Of a stretch of 64,000 bases of DNA, positions 23,417 through 34,081 are shown one piece after another. Both the position numbers and the translations under genes were made by a program. The DNA is from DATARH01 sp035534855 (GTDB lineage: Bacteria; Pseudomonadota; Alphaproteobacteria; ATCC43930; CGMCC-115725), in assembly GCA_035534855.1 (NCBI GenBank), contig DATLRD010000072.1:1-64000 (forward strand), written 5' to 3'. The notes beneath the pieces were generated by a model, which saw only the letters and a program-made list of their open reading frames with translations, had not been told where the DNA came from and searched no databases. The first letter of the stretch is position 1. Each line of letters opens with the position of its first letter.

Positions 23417-25072
23417 GTGTCGATCCTCTCTTGGCTGCCGGTGCGGCCGCACGCGATGCGGGCGCTCGCGATCGTTACGCTCGGTGCGCTCGGCGCCTGC
23501 ACCCCGCACGCGGCCGACCCGCCGGCGGCGACAACCCCGAGCGACGATGCGCGCCTCTTCGCCCAGGCCTTCACCGCGATCCATCAGTTGTACATTCGGC
23601 CGGTATCGGATCGGACCCTGGTGGTCGACGGCGCCGCCCACTTGAGCGCCCTCGACCCGAATTTCGTCGCGCGCCCCGGCCCCGGCGTCGGCAGCACCGC
23701 AACACTGCAGCTGAACTATCAGGGGCAAAAGGTCGGCAGCTACGTGCTGCCGGGCGCAACCGATGCAAAGGATTCCGCAAAGTTCCTCGCCCGGGTGATC
23801 GGTGTCGCGCGCCAGGTGTCGCCGCTGCTCGCGGCCGCCTCCGACGACGTGGTCGACCACGCGGTGTTCAACGGCATCACCGGCGGGCTCGACCGGTTTT
23901 CGCGATATTCGCCGCCAGCGCTGGCGCGCGAATTGCGCGATGCCCGCGACGGCTACGGCGGGATCGGCATCACGCTCGACAGCAGCAACGACGAGTTTCT
24001 GATCACCGCGGTAACGCCACGCGGGCCAGCTGAGCGCGTCGGAATCCGCCCCGGGGATCGCATCACCGCAATCAACGGGGTCGCGACCGCGCGGCACTCG
24101 CGCGCCTGGGTCATCGAGCGTCTGCGCGGCGCGGTCGGCAGTCTGATCCAGGTGGCCGTCGCCCGCGCGGGCGGGCAAATCCACGACTTCCGCATTGACC
24201 GGGCGCGACTGGTGCGGCCCACCACGACCGTGTCGCACGACGGCGACATCCTGGTCTTCCACATCGCCACCTTCAACGAAACCACGACCGCGCTGGTCGC
24301 TGCCGCCGTAAAGCAAGCGATGGCGACGCCGGGCGGGCGGCTCAGCGGCATCGTTCTCGACCTGCGCGGCGACCCGGGCGGGCTGCTGGGCCAGGCGGTC
24401 TCGCTCGACGATCTGTTCATCAAGAGCGGCCCGATCATCGCAACGCTCGGGCGCAACCCGGCGAGCCACCAGTATTTCGCCGCGACTGGCCACGCCATCG
24501 CGCGAAACCTGCCGATCGTCGTGCTGATCAACGGCGGTTCCGCCTCGGCGTCGGAGATCACCGCGGCGGCGCTGCAGGATATCGGCCGCGCCGTCGTGGT
24601 CGGCAGCGCGTCGTATGGCAAGGGCACCGTGCAGACCGCGCTGCCGCTGGTGAACGGCGGGGAGCTGACGATCACCTGGGCGCGGCTGATCGCCCCGTCC
24701 GGGTATCTGCTGCAGTCGCACGGCGTCGTGCCCACCGTGTGCACCAGCGATCTCGCCAACAACCCCCAGGCGCTCGACATCGCGTTGCAGCGGGCGCAGG
24801 CGCCGGCGTCGCCGGGGTTCCGGGCGGCGAGCCCGCGCGCCGCGGTCGACGAGGCGGGCTGGGAGGAGCTGCGCCGTGCGTGCCCGGCCGACCCGGCGAG
24901 CCCCGCGGTCGACCTCGCGGTCGCCGAAAAGCTGCTGAACGACCCGGCGCTCTACGCGACGGCGCTGCGCGCGCTGCCGCCGGCGACCGCGCTGGTACGC
25001 AGCATTCCGGGCGCTCCCTCCGCGCGTTCCTTGACACGCCCCCGCGCCGCGCTATCTTCCGAATTACGCTAG
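23417..25072 (+). CDS. S41 carboxyl-terminal processing protease, lipoprotein
   Basis: A 551-residue CtpA/Prc-type serine protease. The N-terminus ends in a lipobox (LGAC), so it is probably an exported lipoprotein. A PDZ domain (about 165-240) with GYGGIGI is followed by the S41 domain; the nucleophile lies in NGGSASASE and the general-base lysine in SYGKGTVQT, both intact. The GTG at 23417 is preferred for its fuller signal region; an in-frame ATG at 23456 still leaves a 15-residue lipoprotein signal. The final 100 residues are a variable, proline-rich tail. Substrates are unknown; relatives trim envelope proteins. The rpmG promoter lies inside its 3' end. Confidence 0.87.
   Translation: MSILSWLPVRPHAMRALAIVTLGALGACTPHAADPPAATTPSDDARLFAQAFTAIHQLYIRPVSDRTLVVDGAAHLSALDPNFVARPGPGVGSTATLQLNYQGQKVGSYVLPGATDAKDSAKFLARVIGVARQVSPLLAAASDDVVDHAVFNGITGGLDRFSRYSPPALARELRDARDGYGGIGITLDSSNDEFLITAVTPRGPAERVGIRPGDRITAINGVATARHSRAWVIERLRGAVGSLIQVAVARAGGQIHDFRIDRARLVRPTTTVSHDGDILVFHIATFNETTTALVAAAVKQAMATPGGRLSGIVLDLRGDPGGLLGQAVSLDDLFIKSGPIIATLGRNPASHQYFAATGHAIARNLPIVVLINGGSASASEITAAALQDIGRAVVVGSASYGKGTVQTALPLVNGGELTITWARLIAPSGYLLQSHGVVPTVCTSDLANNPQALDIALQRAQAPASPGFRAASPRAAVDEAGWEELRRACPADPASPAVDLAVAEKLLNDPALYATALRALPPATALVRSIPGAPSARSLTRPRAALSSELR
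25031..25058 (+). promoter_or_regulatory. promoter of rpmG inside the protease gene
   Basis: A consensus TTGACA (25031-25036) and TATCTT (25053-25058) lie 16 bases apart. Transcription would start near 25065, about 32 bases before the L33 ATG. Confidence 0.6.
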
Positions 25073-25096
25073 AGCGACGCCGCGCGGGATACTGAA

Positions 25097-25264
25097 ATGG
25101 CCAAGACGAACACCGTACTGATAAAGCTGGTAAGCAGCGCCGATACCGGATTCTTCTATGTCACAAAGAAGAACCCGCGGACGAAGACCAACAAGCTCGA
25201 ACTAAAGAAGTACGACCCGGTCGCGCGCAAGCACGTCGTCTTCAAGGAAGCCAAGATCAAATAG
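25097..25264 (+). CDS. rpmG: 50S ribosomal protein L33
   Basis: A 55-residue L33, beginning MAKTNTVLIKLVSSADTGFF and ending in a basic KEAKIK. This is the cysteine-free form usual in alphaproteobacteria, not the zinc-ribbon form. It has its own strong promoter inside the preceding protease gene and converges on the pleD gene with 30 bases between stops. Confidence 0.97.
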   Translation: MAKTNTVLIKLVSSADTGFFYVTKKNPRTKTNKLELKKYDPVARKHVVFKEAKIK

Positions 25265-25294
25265 CGCCGAGGCCGCCGCTCGCGGTGGCAACGT

Positions 25295-26713
<1,419 letters not shown>

Positions 26714-26753
26714 GGCAGGGCGATCGGTTGAGAGTTGCGAACGGGTAGCGGGA

Positions 26754-27164
26754 CTACGACAGGAAATGTTCGACCGTGCGCAGGAAGCCCAGGACCGAGA
26801 TCGGCTTGGCGATATAGGCTTCGCATCCGCCCTCACGAATCTTTTCCTCGTCGCCCTTCATGGCAAAGGCGGTGACCGCGATGACCGGGATCGCGCGCAG
26901 ATCTTCGTCTTCCTTCAGCCACTTGGTCACTTCGAGACCAGAGATTTCGGGTAGCTGGATATCCATCAGGATCAGGTCCGGGCGGTGCTGACGGGCAATC
27001 TGCAAGGCCTCAATCCCGTCCTTGGTGCGCAACGTGGCGTAGCCGTGCGCCTCCAGCAAGTCGTTGAAAAGCTTCATGTTGAGGTCATTGTCCTCAACGA
27101 TCAGCACCTTCTTTACAGCGGCGCGATCCGCGTTGCCGTTTCCGTTCATCGCGTGGAGCGTCAT
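26754..27164 (-). CDS. divK: single-domain response regulator DivK
   Basis: A 136-residue receiver-only protein. The acidic pocket (VEDND), phospho-acceptor Asp68 (LILMDIQLP), the conserved Thr in VTAFAM and Lys in IAKP are all present. It is close to Caulobacter DivK in the KKVLIVEDNDLNMKLFNDLL region, with an N-terminal extension of about 17 residues. DivK carries cell-fate signals between PleC/DivJ-type kinases and the CtrA pathway; none of these partners is in the window. pleD follows about 40 bases downstream. Confidence 0.94.
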   Translation of the reverse strand: MTLHAMNGNGNADRAAVKKVLIVEDNDLNMKLFNDLLEAHGYATLRTKDGIEALQIARQHRPDLILMDIQLPEISGLEVTKWLKEDEDLRAIPVIAVTAFAMKGDEEKIREGGCEAYIAKPISVLGFLRTVEHFLS

Positions 27165-27375
27165 TCCGCCTGGCCTCGATAAATTGCTGCAGCGATCCGG
27201 GTGACATTCCTGAGCCCGGTACAGGGGGTCGCGTGGCTATCGCGACACCGTCTGGTTCTAGGCCGCCCGGCTTAACAATTCGTAAGCACGGCAGGAGGCG
27301 GAACATCCGGTTTGCACAACCGCCCGCCCCGCGCCATCTAAAGGCGACGCGAGGGGAGCCGGCAAAGGCACCGGA

Positions 27376-28296
27376 ATGGCGGGCGGGCATCGCATCGGGG
27401 TCGATCTCGGCGGCAGCAAAATTGAGGCCGCATTGCTCGACGGCGCCGGCGCCATCGTTCTGCGCCAGCGCATCGCGACGCCTGCCGGCGATTACCCGGG
27501 CACCGTGGCGGCGGTCGCCGGCCTCGTAGCGGCGCTCGAGCGCGAGGCCGGGATCGTTCCGACGGTCGGCGTCGGTATTCCGGGCACGGTCGTCGCCGCC
27601 AGCAGATTGATAAAAAATGCAAACTCGACCTGGCTCAACGGACGCCCGCTGCCGCGCGACCTCGAAGCGGCGCTCGGCCGCCCGGTGCGCCTGGCCAATG
27701 ACGCGAATTGCTTTGCCCTGTCAGAGGCGGTCGACGGCGCCGCCGCAGGCTGCGCCGCGGTCTTTGGGGTGATTCTCGGCACCGGGGTCGGCGGCGGAAT
27801 CGTCATCAGCGGCAGGATCGTCGCCGGGATCAACGGGATCGCCGGCGAGTGGGGCCACAATCCGCTGCCCTGGCCGAAACCCGGAGAATTGCCGGGTCCG
27901 CCGTGCTATTGCGGGCGCACCGGCTGCATCGAGACGTTCCTGTCCGGCCCCGGGCTCGCCGCCGACCATCGCCGCCATGCCGGCGGTACACTGAACGGGC
28001 CGCAGATCGTCGCCGGCGCCGAAGCCGGAGATGTGGCGTGCCGGGCGACGCTCGACCGCTATGCCGGGCGGCTGGCACGCGCCCTCGCCGGCGTGATCAA
28101 CGTGCTCGATCCCGACGCGATCGTACTTGGCGGCGGCCTGTCGGCGATCGCCGGACTGTACGACGCCGTGCCGCGGTTGTGGCGGCCATATGTGTTTTCC
28201 GACGACATCGCGACCCGGCTGCTGCCGCCGCGCCACGGCGACTCGAGCGGAGTGCGCGGCGCGGCTTGGCTGTGGCCGCCAGAGGCCACGCAATGA
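27376..28296 (+). CDS. ROK-family sugar kinase
   Basis: A 306-residue ROK kinase that would phosphorylate a hexose or N-acetylhexosamine. The ATP-binding DLGGSKIEAAL lies at residues 10-20, the catalytic Asp109 in LANDANCF, and the zinc site consists of His161 with Cys177, Cys179 and Cys184 (CYCGRTGC). The closest functional groups are fructokinase and N-acetylglucosamine kinase; I cannot choose between them. It is divergent from divK and its stop overlaps the dinB start by four bases (ATGA), so the two are translationally linked although their functions are unrelated. Confidence 0.9.
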   Translation: MAGGHRIGVDLGGSKIEAALLDGAGAIVLRQRIATPAGDYPGTVAAVAGLVAALEREAGIVPTVGVGIPGTVVAASRLIKNANSTWLNGRPLPRDLEAALGRPVRLANDANCFALSEAVDGAAAGCAAVFGVILGTGVGGGIVISGRIVAGINGIAGEWGHNPLPWPKPGELPGPPCYCGRTGCIETFLSGPGLAADHRRHAGGTLNGPQIVAGAEAGDVACRATLDRYAGRLARALAGVINVLDPDAIVLGGGLSAIAGLYDAVPRLWRPYVFSDDIATRLLPPRHGDSSGVRGAAWLWPPEATQ

Positions 28297-29552
28297 GCGT
28301 GCTGTGCCGCGATTGCGGCGTGCTCGCGGCACCGCTCGCGGTTCCCGAGCGCTGCGCCGAATGCGGCTCGCCGCGGCTTGTCGCACATGACGAGCTGGCC
28401 GACCTCGCGGTCGCGCATATCGACTGCGACGCGTTCTACGCGACGGTCGAAAAGCGCGACCGGCCCGAGCTTGCCGAGCTGCCGGTGATTGTCGGCGGCG
28501 GCCAGCGGGGCGTCGTGCTGGCCTGCTGCTATGTCGCCCGCATCTATGGCGTGCATTCGGCGATGCCGATGTTCAAGGCGCTCGCCGCCTGCCCGCAGGC
28601 GGTGGTGATCCGGCCCGACATGGCCAAATACCGCGAGGTCGGCCGCGCCGTACGCGCCGAGATGCGGCGGCTGACGCCGCTGGTCGAGCCGATCTCGATC
28701 GACGAGGCGTTTCTCGACCTCGGCGGCACCGAGCGCCTGCACGGCGCGGCGCCGGCCCAGCTGCTCGCGACGCTGGCGCGGCGGGTCGAAAGCACGCTCG
28801 GGGTCACCGTGTCGATCGGGCTCAGCTACAACAAGTTTCTCGCCAAGATCGCCTCCGACCTCGACAAGCCGCGCGGTTTCGCGGTGATCGGGCGCGGTGA
28901 GGCGGTGCGCTTTCTCGCCGACAAGCCGGTCGGCATGCTGTGGGGCGTCGGCGCGGCGCTGCAACGCCGGCTGGCGGCCGACGGCATCGCCGTGATCGGC
29001 CAGCTCGCCGCGCTCGACGAGCGGGAGCTGGCGGCGCGTTATGGCCGCACCGGACTGCGCCTCGCCCGGCTGGCGCGCGCCGAGGACGACCGGGCCGTCG
29101 AGCCGCTGTCGGCCGCGCGCTCGATCTCGGCCGAGACCACCTTCGCGCATGACGAGGCGGACGCCGCGGCGCTGGCGCGCACGCTGTGGCCGCTGTGCGA
29201 AACGGTGGCGCAACGGCTGAAGCAGTCCGCGCTGGCGGCCGGCACTGTGACGCTCAAGCTCAAGACCGCGGATTTCCGCATCCGCACCCGCGCGCACCGG
29301 CTTGCCGACCCGACCCAGCTCGCGCAGATGCTGTTTGACATGGCGGCGCGCCTGCTCGCCCACGAAGCCGACGGCACGACGCGGTTCCGGCTGATCGGCG
29401 TCGGCGCCGACCGGCTGGCCGATGCCGGCGCTGCCGATTTGCCGACCCTGTTCGACCATGCTGCGGGCGGCGAGCGCCGGCTCGCCGAGGCGGTCGACAC
29501 GATCCGCGCCAAGCACGGCGCCGACGCGGTGCGCCGCGGCCGAACGCTGTAG
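28293..29552 (+). CDS. dinB: DNA polymerase IV with N-terminal zinc ribbon
   Basis: A 419-residue Y-family translesion polymerase. The catalytic acidic residues lie in HIDCDAFYATVE and SIDEAFLDL, followed by the thumb helix-hairpin-helix region and little-finger domain (about 275-385). Ahead of the polymerase is a zinc-ribbon-like extension with Cys5, Cys8, Cys21 and Cys24, a feature I associate with an alphaproteobacterial branch of DinB. ATG 28293 overlaps the ROK kinase stop by four bases; the frame is open well upstream but that part lies inside the kinase gene. I see no canonical C-terminal clamp motif; the ending is KHGADAVRRGRTL. Confidence 0.94.
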   Translation: MSVLCRDCGVLAAPLAVPERCAECGSPRLVAHDELADLAVAHIDCDAFYATVEKRDRPELAELPVIVGGGQRGVVLACCYVARIYGVHSAMPMFKALAACPQAVVIRPDMAKYREVGRAVRAEMRRLTPLVEPISIDEAFLDLGGTERLHGAAPAQLLATLARRVESTLGVTVSIGLSYNKFLAKIASDLDKPRGFAVIGRGEAVRFLADKPVGMLWGVGAALQRRLAADGIAVIGQLAALDERELAARYGRTGLRLARLARAEDDRAVEPLSAARSISAETTFAHDEADAAALARTLWPLCETVAQRLKQSALAAGTVTLKLKTADFRIRTRAHRLADPTQLAQMLFDMAARLLAHEADGTTRFRLIGVGADRLADAGAADLPTLFDHAAGGERRLAEAVDTIRAKHGADAVRRGRTL

Positions 29553-29575
29553 CCCGGACGCCGCCCAATGGTCCG

Positions 29576-30478
29576 CTATTCGAGCTTCACCCAGGTCAGC
29601 TCGTGCTTGTTGTGGAACAGGTGCATCAGCCGCGAACCGGGGATCGCGGCGAAGCGCGCCGCCGCGGCGTGGTCGGTGGCACCCTGGAACTTGACCGTGC
29701 AGACGAACCGTCGGCACGTGCCGGCGGCGAGCCAGCGCTCGACGAGCGCGAACAGTCGCGCCGGGTAGCACACGAGGTCGGAAAACACCCAATCGACCGG
29801 GCCGAGCGCCGCCGGGTCGAGCGCAAAGGCGCTGTCGCGCCGCTGTTCGACACCGGGCAGCGTGGCGATGTCGGGCGCCAGCGGCGCCTTGTCGACCGCG
29901 ATGACGCGCGCGCCCAGGCGCTGCAAGACCCAGCTCCACCCGCCCGGCGCAGCGCCGAGATCGACACAGGTCTCGCCGGGCTGCGGCCGGGCGCCGACAA
30001 GGGTCAGCGCCTCCCACAATTTCAGATAGGCGCGGCTCGGCGGCCCGAGGCGGTCTTCGACAAAGCGCGCCTCGCCGTGGGGAAACGGGCTCGAACAGTG
30101 GGGCGCCGCCAACACGGTCTGCGGGTCGATCAGGGTCCACGAGCCGAGCGGCGCGGTCGGCGCGTTCTCGCCGAACACCAGCGGCCGGGCCGAGACCGGC
30201 GGCAATTGCCCCTGTATCAGCATCGCCCGGCGATGCAGAAGCGGCGCGTAAACCGCCCAGTTGCGCTGGATCGCGCGCAGCCGGCGCGCCGCATCGGCGA
30301 TCGAGGCGATCGCGATTTCCTGCGGGTCGAACCAGACATTCTGCGCCCACGCCGCCGGGCGCGGCTCGCCGCGGGCGAGAAACAGGCGCGGGCAGAGTTC
30401 CTCGGCATCGCCCAGCTCGGCCGCCAGCTCGGCGGAAAAGCCCTCTGCGGCCAGATAGGCGGTACGCTCAGCCGGCAA
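29576..30478 (-). CDS. RlmM-like 23S rRNA 2'-O-ribose methyltransferase
   Basis: A 300-residue FtsJ-fold methyltransferase. An N-terminal domain (about 1-115) precedes the Rossmann fold with the SAM motif DLGAAPGGWSWVL (about 170). The K-D-K-E tetrad is visible: Lys in YLKLWEA, Asp in SDLVCYP, Lys in TVKFQG and Glu in HNKHELT. E. coli RlmM modifies C2498 of 23S rRNA; this protein is shorter at the N-terminus but aligns in motif order, so the same target is a reasonable inference. The start overlaps the end of the upstream hydrolase gene by 11 bases, suggesting one operon; it converges on dinB. Confidence 0.85.
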   Translation of the reverse strand: MPAERTAYLAAEGFSAELAAELGDAEELCPRLFLARGEPRPAAWAQNVWFDPQEIAIASIADAARRLRAIQRNWAVYAPLLHRRAMLIQGQLPPVSARPLVFGENAPTAPLGSWTLIDPQTVLAAPHCSSPFPHGEARFVEDRLGPPSRAYLKLWEALTLVGARPQPGETCVDLGAAPGGWSWVLQRLGARVIAVDKAPLAPDIATLPGVEQRRDSAFALDPAALGPVDWVFSDLVCYPARLFALVERWLAAGTCRRFVCTVKFQGATDHAAAARFAAIPGSRLMHLFHNKHELTWVKLE

Positions 30479-31319
30479 CGAGAAAATCGCGGATCGCGGC
30501 GATCTGGTCGGGCGCCATCAGCGCCGGGGCGTGGCCGACCCCGGCAAACTCGACGACCCGCGCGCCCGGCCCGCGCCCGGTCATCGCCGCGGCATCTTGG
30601 GCGCGCAGAATGTCGGATTCGGCACCGCGCAACACCAGGGTCTGGCAGCGCAGCTTGTCGTAGAACGGCCACAGGTCGATGTCCTGCACCGATGCGGCGT
30701 GCAACGCCTGGCCGATCTTCGGATCATATGCCAGACCGAGCCGGCCGTCGCTGCGGGTACGGCCGGAATGCGTCGCGAGATGGCGCCATTGAGCATCGCT
30801 CAACGGACCGAACCGGGCATGGGCCTGGCGCAGATAGGCTTCGAGTTCGTCGCGGTTCGAAAACGCCGGATCGCTTCCGACCGCACTGCCGATCCGCTCG
30901 AGCCCTTCCTTGGGCAGAAGCGGGCCGATATCGTTAAGCACGAGCCGCCGCACCGGAGCGCCCGTCAGCCCCGCGAGCAGCATGCCGATCAGGCCGCCCA
31001 TCGAGGTTCCGACCCAATCGACCGAGGCGACATCGAGCCGCGCGAACAGCGCCGCGGTCACCGCAAGGTAGAACGGAAAGCTGTAATCGGCGCCGTCGTC
31101 GAGCCAATCGCTGACGCCGCGCCCCGGCATGTCGGGACAAACGACGCGGAACCGGGCCGCCAGTGCCTCGGCGAGCGTGTCGAAATCGCGGCCGTTGCGG
31201 GTGAGCCCGTGGACGCAGATCACCGTGGGCGCGCCCGGCGGCCCCTGCCATTCGTAATAGGCAAGCGTGACGAAACCCTTCGGCCCGAGCACCGGCAGGG
31301 TCCGCGCCTTCATCGCCAT
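30468..31319 (-). CDS. alpha/beta hydrolase
   Basis: A 283-residue alpha/beta-fold hydrolase. The oxyanion HGLTRNGRDF motif, nucleophile Ser106 in GTSMGG and the late histidine in VGHAPAL complete a serine-hydrolase triad. No signal peptide is seen. HGLTRN is typical of an alphaproteobacterial ester/lactone hydrolase branch, but the substrate is unknown. It precedes the rRNA methyltransferase gene with an 11-base overlap and is divergent from the sirtuin gene. Confidence 0.85.
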   Translation of the reverse strand: MAMKARTLPVLGPKGFVTLAYYEWQGPPGAPTVICVHGLTRNGRDFDTLAEALAARFRVVCPDMPGRGVSDWLDDGADYSFPFYLAVTAALFARLDVASVDWVGTSMGGLIGMLLAGLTGAPVRRLVLNDIGPLLPKEGLERIGSAVGSDPAFSNRDELEAYLRQAHARFGPLSDAQWRHLATHSGRTRSDGRLGLAYDPKIGQALHAASVQDIDLWPFYDKLRCQTLVLRGAESDILRAQDAAAMTGRGPGARVVEFAGVGHAPALMAPDQIAAIRDFLVAG

Positions 31320-31436
31320 CGCAAATGTCCTTCATCCCAGCGTTGCGCGGAACATCCCGCGCCAACGCCGCCAAGACAAGCCGCTTGGCGATCACAGCAC
31401 GCTTGGCGCGCCGGCAGGGTTTTGCCAAAGTGGCGC

Positions 31437-32192
31437 ATGCCTGTCGCCGACGATGCCGCCGCCCTCGCCCGATTGCTCGCCGATGCGCGGCGCGCGGTGG
31501 TGTTCACCGGCGCCGGCATCAGCACCGAAAGCGGCATCCCCGATTTCCGCAGCCCCGGCGGCATCTGGACCCAGATGGCGCCGATCTATTTCGACGATTT
31601 CCTCGCCTCGGAGGCGGCGCGCCGTGAAACCTGGCGGCGCCGCTTTGCGATGGAAGAGATGTTTCGCGCCGCCGAGCCCAACCGCGGCCATCGCGCGGTC
31701 GAGGCGCTGGTGCGGCGCGGCAAGGTCAGCGCGGTGATCACCCAGAATATCGACGGGTTGCACGAGGCCTCGGGCATCCCGCCCGAGAAGATCGTCGAAC
31801 TGCACGGCAATACGACCTATGCGCACTGCCTCGATTGCGCGACGCGCTACGAGATCGAGACGCTGCGCATCGCCTTTGAGGCCGACGGCACGGCGCCGCG
31901 CTGCGCCCGCTGCAAGGGGTTCGTCAAGACCGCGACGGTGTCGTTTGGCCAGGCGATGCCGGAAGAGGCGATGCGCCGGGCGCAGATCGAGACGCTGGCG
32001 GCCGATCTGTTCGTCGTGCTCGGCTCGTCGCTGGTCGTCTATCCGGCGGCCGGGTTCCCCGAGCTTGCCCAGCGCAACGGCGCGACGCTGGCGATCGTCA
32101 ACCGCGAGGAAACTGGGCTCGACCCGCTCGCCGACCTCGTCGTGCACGAGGCGATCGGCGACATCCTCGGCGCGGCGGTCGGGGTCAACTGA
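31437..32192 (+). CDS. cobB: sirtuin NAD-dependent protein deacylase
   Basis: A 251-residue sirtuin. The NAD-binding GAGISTESGIPDFRS (residues 25-39) and TQNIDGLHE (102-110) motifs are intact. The catalytic His123 lies in ELHGN, and the zinc cysteines are 131, 134, 156 and 159. I cannot see the Tyr/Arg pair that would mark a desuccinylase, so a general deacetylase is the better guess. The ATG at 31437 follows a short promoter-like region (TTGGCG, 17 bases, CAAAGT) with only about five bases of leader and no ribosome-binding site, so it may be leaderless. The SDR gene follows 15 bases downstream. Confidence 0.93.
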   Translation: MPVADDAAALARLLADARRAVVFTGAGISTESGIPDFRSPGGIWTQMAPIYFDDFLASEAARRETWRRRFAMEEMFRAAEPNRGHRAVEALVRRGKVSAVITQNIDGLHEASGIPPEKIVELHGNTTYAHCLDCATRYEIETLRIAFEADGTAPRCARCKGFVKTATVSFGQAMPEEAMRRAQIETLAADLFVVLGSSLVVYPAAGFPELAQRNGATLAIVNREETGLDPLADLVVHEAIGDILGAAVGVN

Positions 32193-32207
32193 CACCGGGA
32201 GGAAACG

Positions 32208-32960
<753 letters not shown>

Positions 32961-32975
32961 ACTGGAGGAGTATTC

Positions 32976-33518
32976 ATGGCCTACGATCTCGACGCGTTCT
33001 GTCACGATTGCCGCGATGCGCTGAAGGCCGATAACGGCCCCGGCGGCCGCGAGACGGTGCGCAAGAACCTGGAGCGGCTGCTCGCCGAGAAAGCGTTTGT
33101 CGACAAGCATGTGCTGGCGATGCCGCCGGGCCAGCACACGCTTTACGAAGACCCCGATCTCGGCTTTGTCGTGCTGTCGCACGTCCACGCCAAGGCCGCA
33201 AAATCACCGCCGCACGACCACGGCGCCTCGTGGGCGATCTATGGCCAGGCGTCCGAATACACCGACATGACCGAGTGGCGCCGCACCAAGGGCGACGGCC
33301 CCGGCCCGGCCGAGATCGACGTCGCCCGGCAATACCGCCTCAACCCCGGGCATGCCGGCACCTACGACATCCGCGCGATCCATTCGATCGACTACCCGGA
33401 CGGCGCCCGCTTTGTGCGCGTCACCGGCACTGATCTCGAAGCCCTGCCGCGGCTCAAATTCAATCTGAAGACGCACGAGGCCGAAATCATCGAAAGCGTG
33501 TCAGCCGGACCCGGCTGA
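32976..33518 (+). CDS. cupin-fold protein with a thiol-dioxygenase-like metal site
   Basis: A 180-residue single-domain cupin. His80 and His82 (PPHDHG) with the later His136 (RAIHSID) form a three-histidine set spaced as in cysteine dioxygenase, so iron-dependent oxygenation of a small thiol or related substrate is possible. The Tyr-His loop typical of true cysteine dioxygenases is not evident, so I do not assign that activity. AGGAG lies upstream of the ATG. It follows the SDR gene and ends inside a perfect hairpin that probably terminates both this unit and the convergent MarR gene. Confidence 0.75.
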   Translation: MAYDLDAFCHDCRDALKADNGPGGRETVRKNLERLLAEKAFVDKHVLAMPPGQHTLYEDPDLGFVVLSHVHAKAAKSPPHDHGASWAIYGQASEYTDMTEWRRTKGDGPGPAEIDVARQYRLNPGHAGTYDIRAIHSIDYPDGARFVRVTGTDLEALPRLKFNLKTHEAEIIESVSAGPG

Positions 33519-33523
33519 CACGC
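33496..33523. terminator. bidirectional terminator hairpin over the cupin stop codon
   Basis: GCGTGTCAGCCGG and its exact reverse complement are separated by two bases, a 13-bp inverted repeat that includes the cupin TGA (33516-33518). It lies 18 bases beyond the convergent MarR stop. On the minus strand it is followed by GCTTTCG, a weak U-tract. Confidence 0.6.
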
Positions 33524-33541
33524 AACCCCGGCGAGCGGGTG

Positions 33542-34081
33542 CTATACCGCCTCGCTCGCCGCCTCTTCCTCGGTCGCGAGGTTCGCCTTCATGCGATCGA
33601 GCATATCGAGCAGCGCCGTGCGCTCGCCCGGCGTCAGGCCGGCGCACGCCTCTTCGCGAATTTCCTGGGTGATCGCCAGCATCTGCTCGACGACCTGCCA
33701 CCCTAGCGGCGTCAGCCACAGCGTCCACACACGGCGGTCGGTCGCATGCGAGCGGCGCTCGACAAGGCCCTCGCGGTGCAGGCGGTCGAGCGTGCGCACC
33801 AGGGCGATCGGCTCCATGTCGAGGATGGTCGCGACAGTCGCCTGGCTGTCGCCCTCGCTGCGGGCGATGCGCAACAGAACACGCGCCTGAAGCCGGGTGA
33901 TCGGCAGCCCGGTCTGCCGCGCGCGACGCTCGAAGCGGCGGCGTATCGCCCGCGCGACATCGTGCACCAGTGCGCCGACATTCGGCTGCAACGCCGCCGG
34001 CGCCGGCCGACCGGCGCCGGCCGGCTGAGCGGCGGGCTGGCGCAGACTGGCGATTGGCGTTGGGTTACTCGGCTGCGCCAC
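33542..34081 (-). CDS. MarR-family transcriptional regulator at the end of the RND operon
   Basis: A 179-residue winged-helix regulator. The DNA-binding core (about 65-125) shows the MarR pattern LQARVLLRIA, then the recognition helix and the DRRVWTLWLT wing. The GTG at 34081 is preferred to the ATG at 34114 because GGAG (34091-34088) lies seven bases upstream. The gene overlaps the efflux-pump stop by 17 bases and so is translated with it. An AT-rich inverted repeat upstream of the adaptor gene is a possible operator, giving a drug-responsive autoregulatory loop; that is inference. Confidence 0.86.
   Translation of the reverse strand: MAQPSNPTPIASLRQPAAQPAGAGRPAPAALQPNVGALVHDVARAIRRRFERRARQTGLPITRLQARVLLRIARSEGDSQATVATILDMEPIALVRTLDRLHREGLVERRSHATDRRVWTLWLTPLGWQVVEQMLAITQEIREEACAGLTPGERTALLDMLDRMKANLATEEEAASEAV

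Noticed and set aside
27272..27286. CtrA-like TTAA-N7-TAAG site between divK and the ROK kinase gene
   Set aside because: The second half-site deviates from TTAA and there is only one copy; too weak to list as a site despite the suggestive position.
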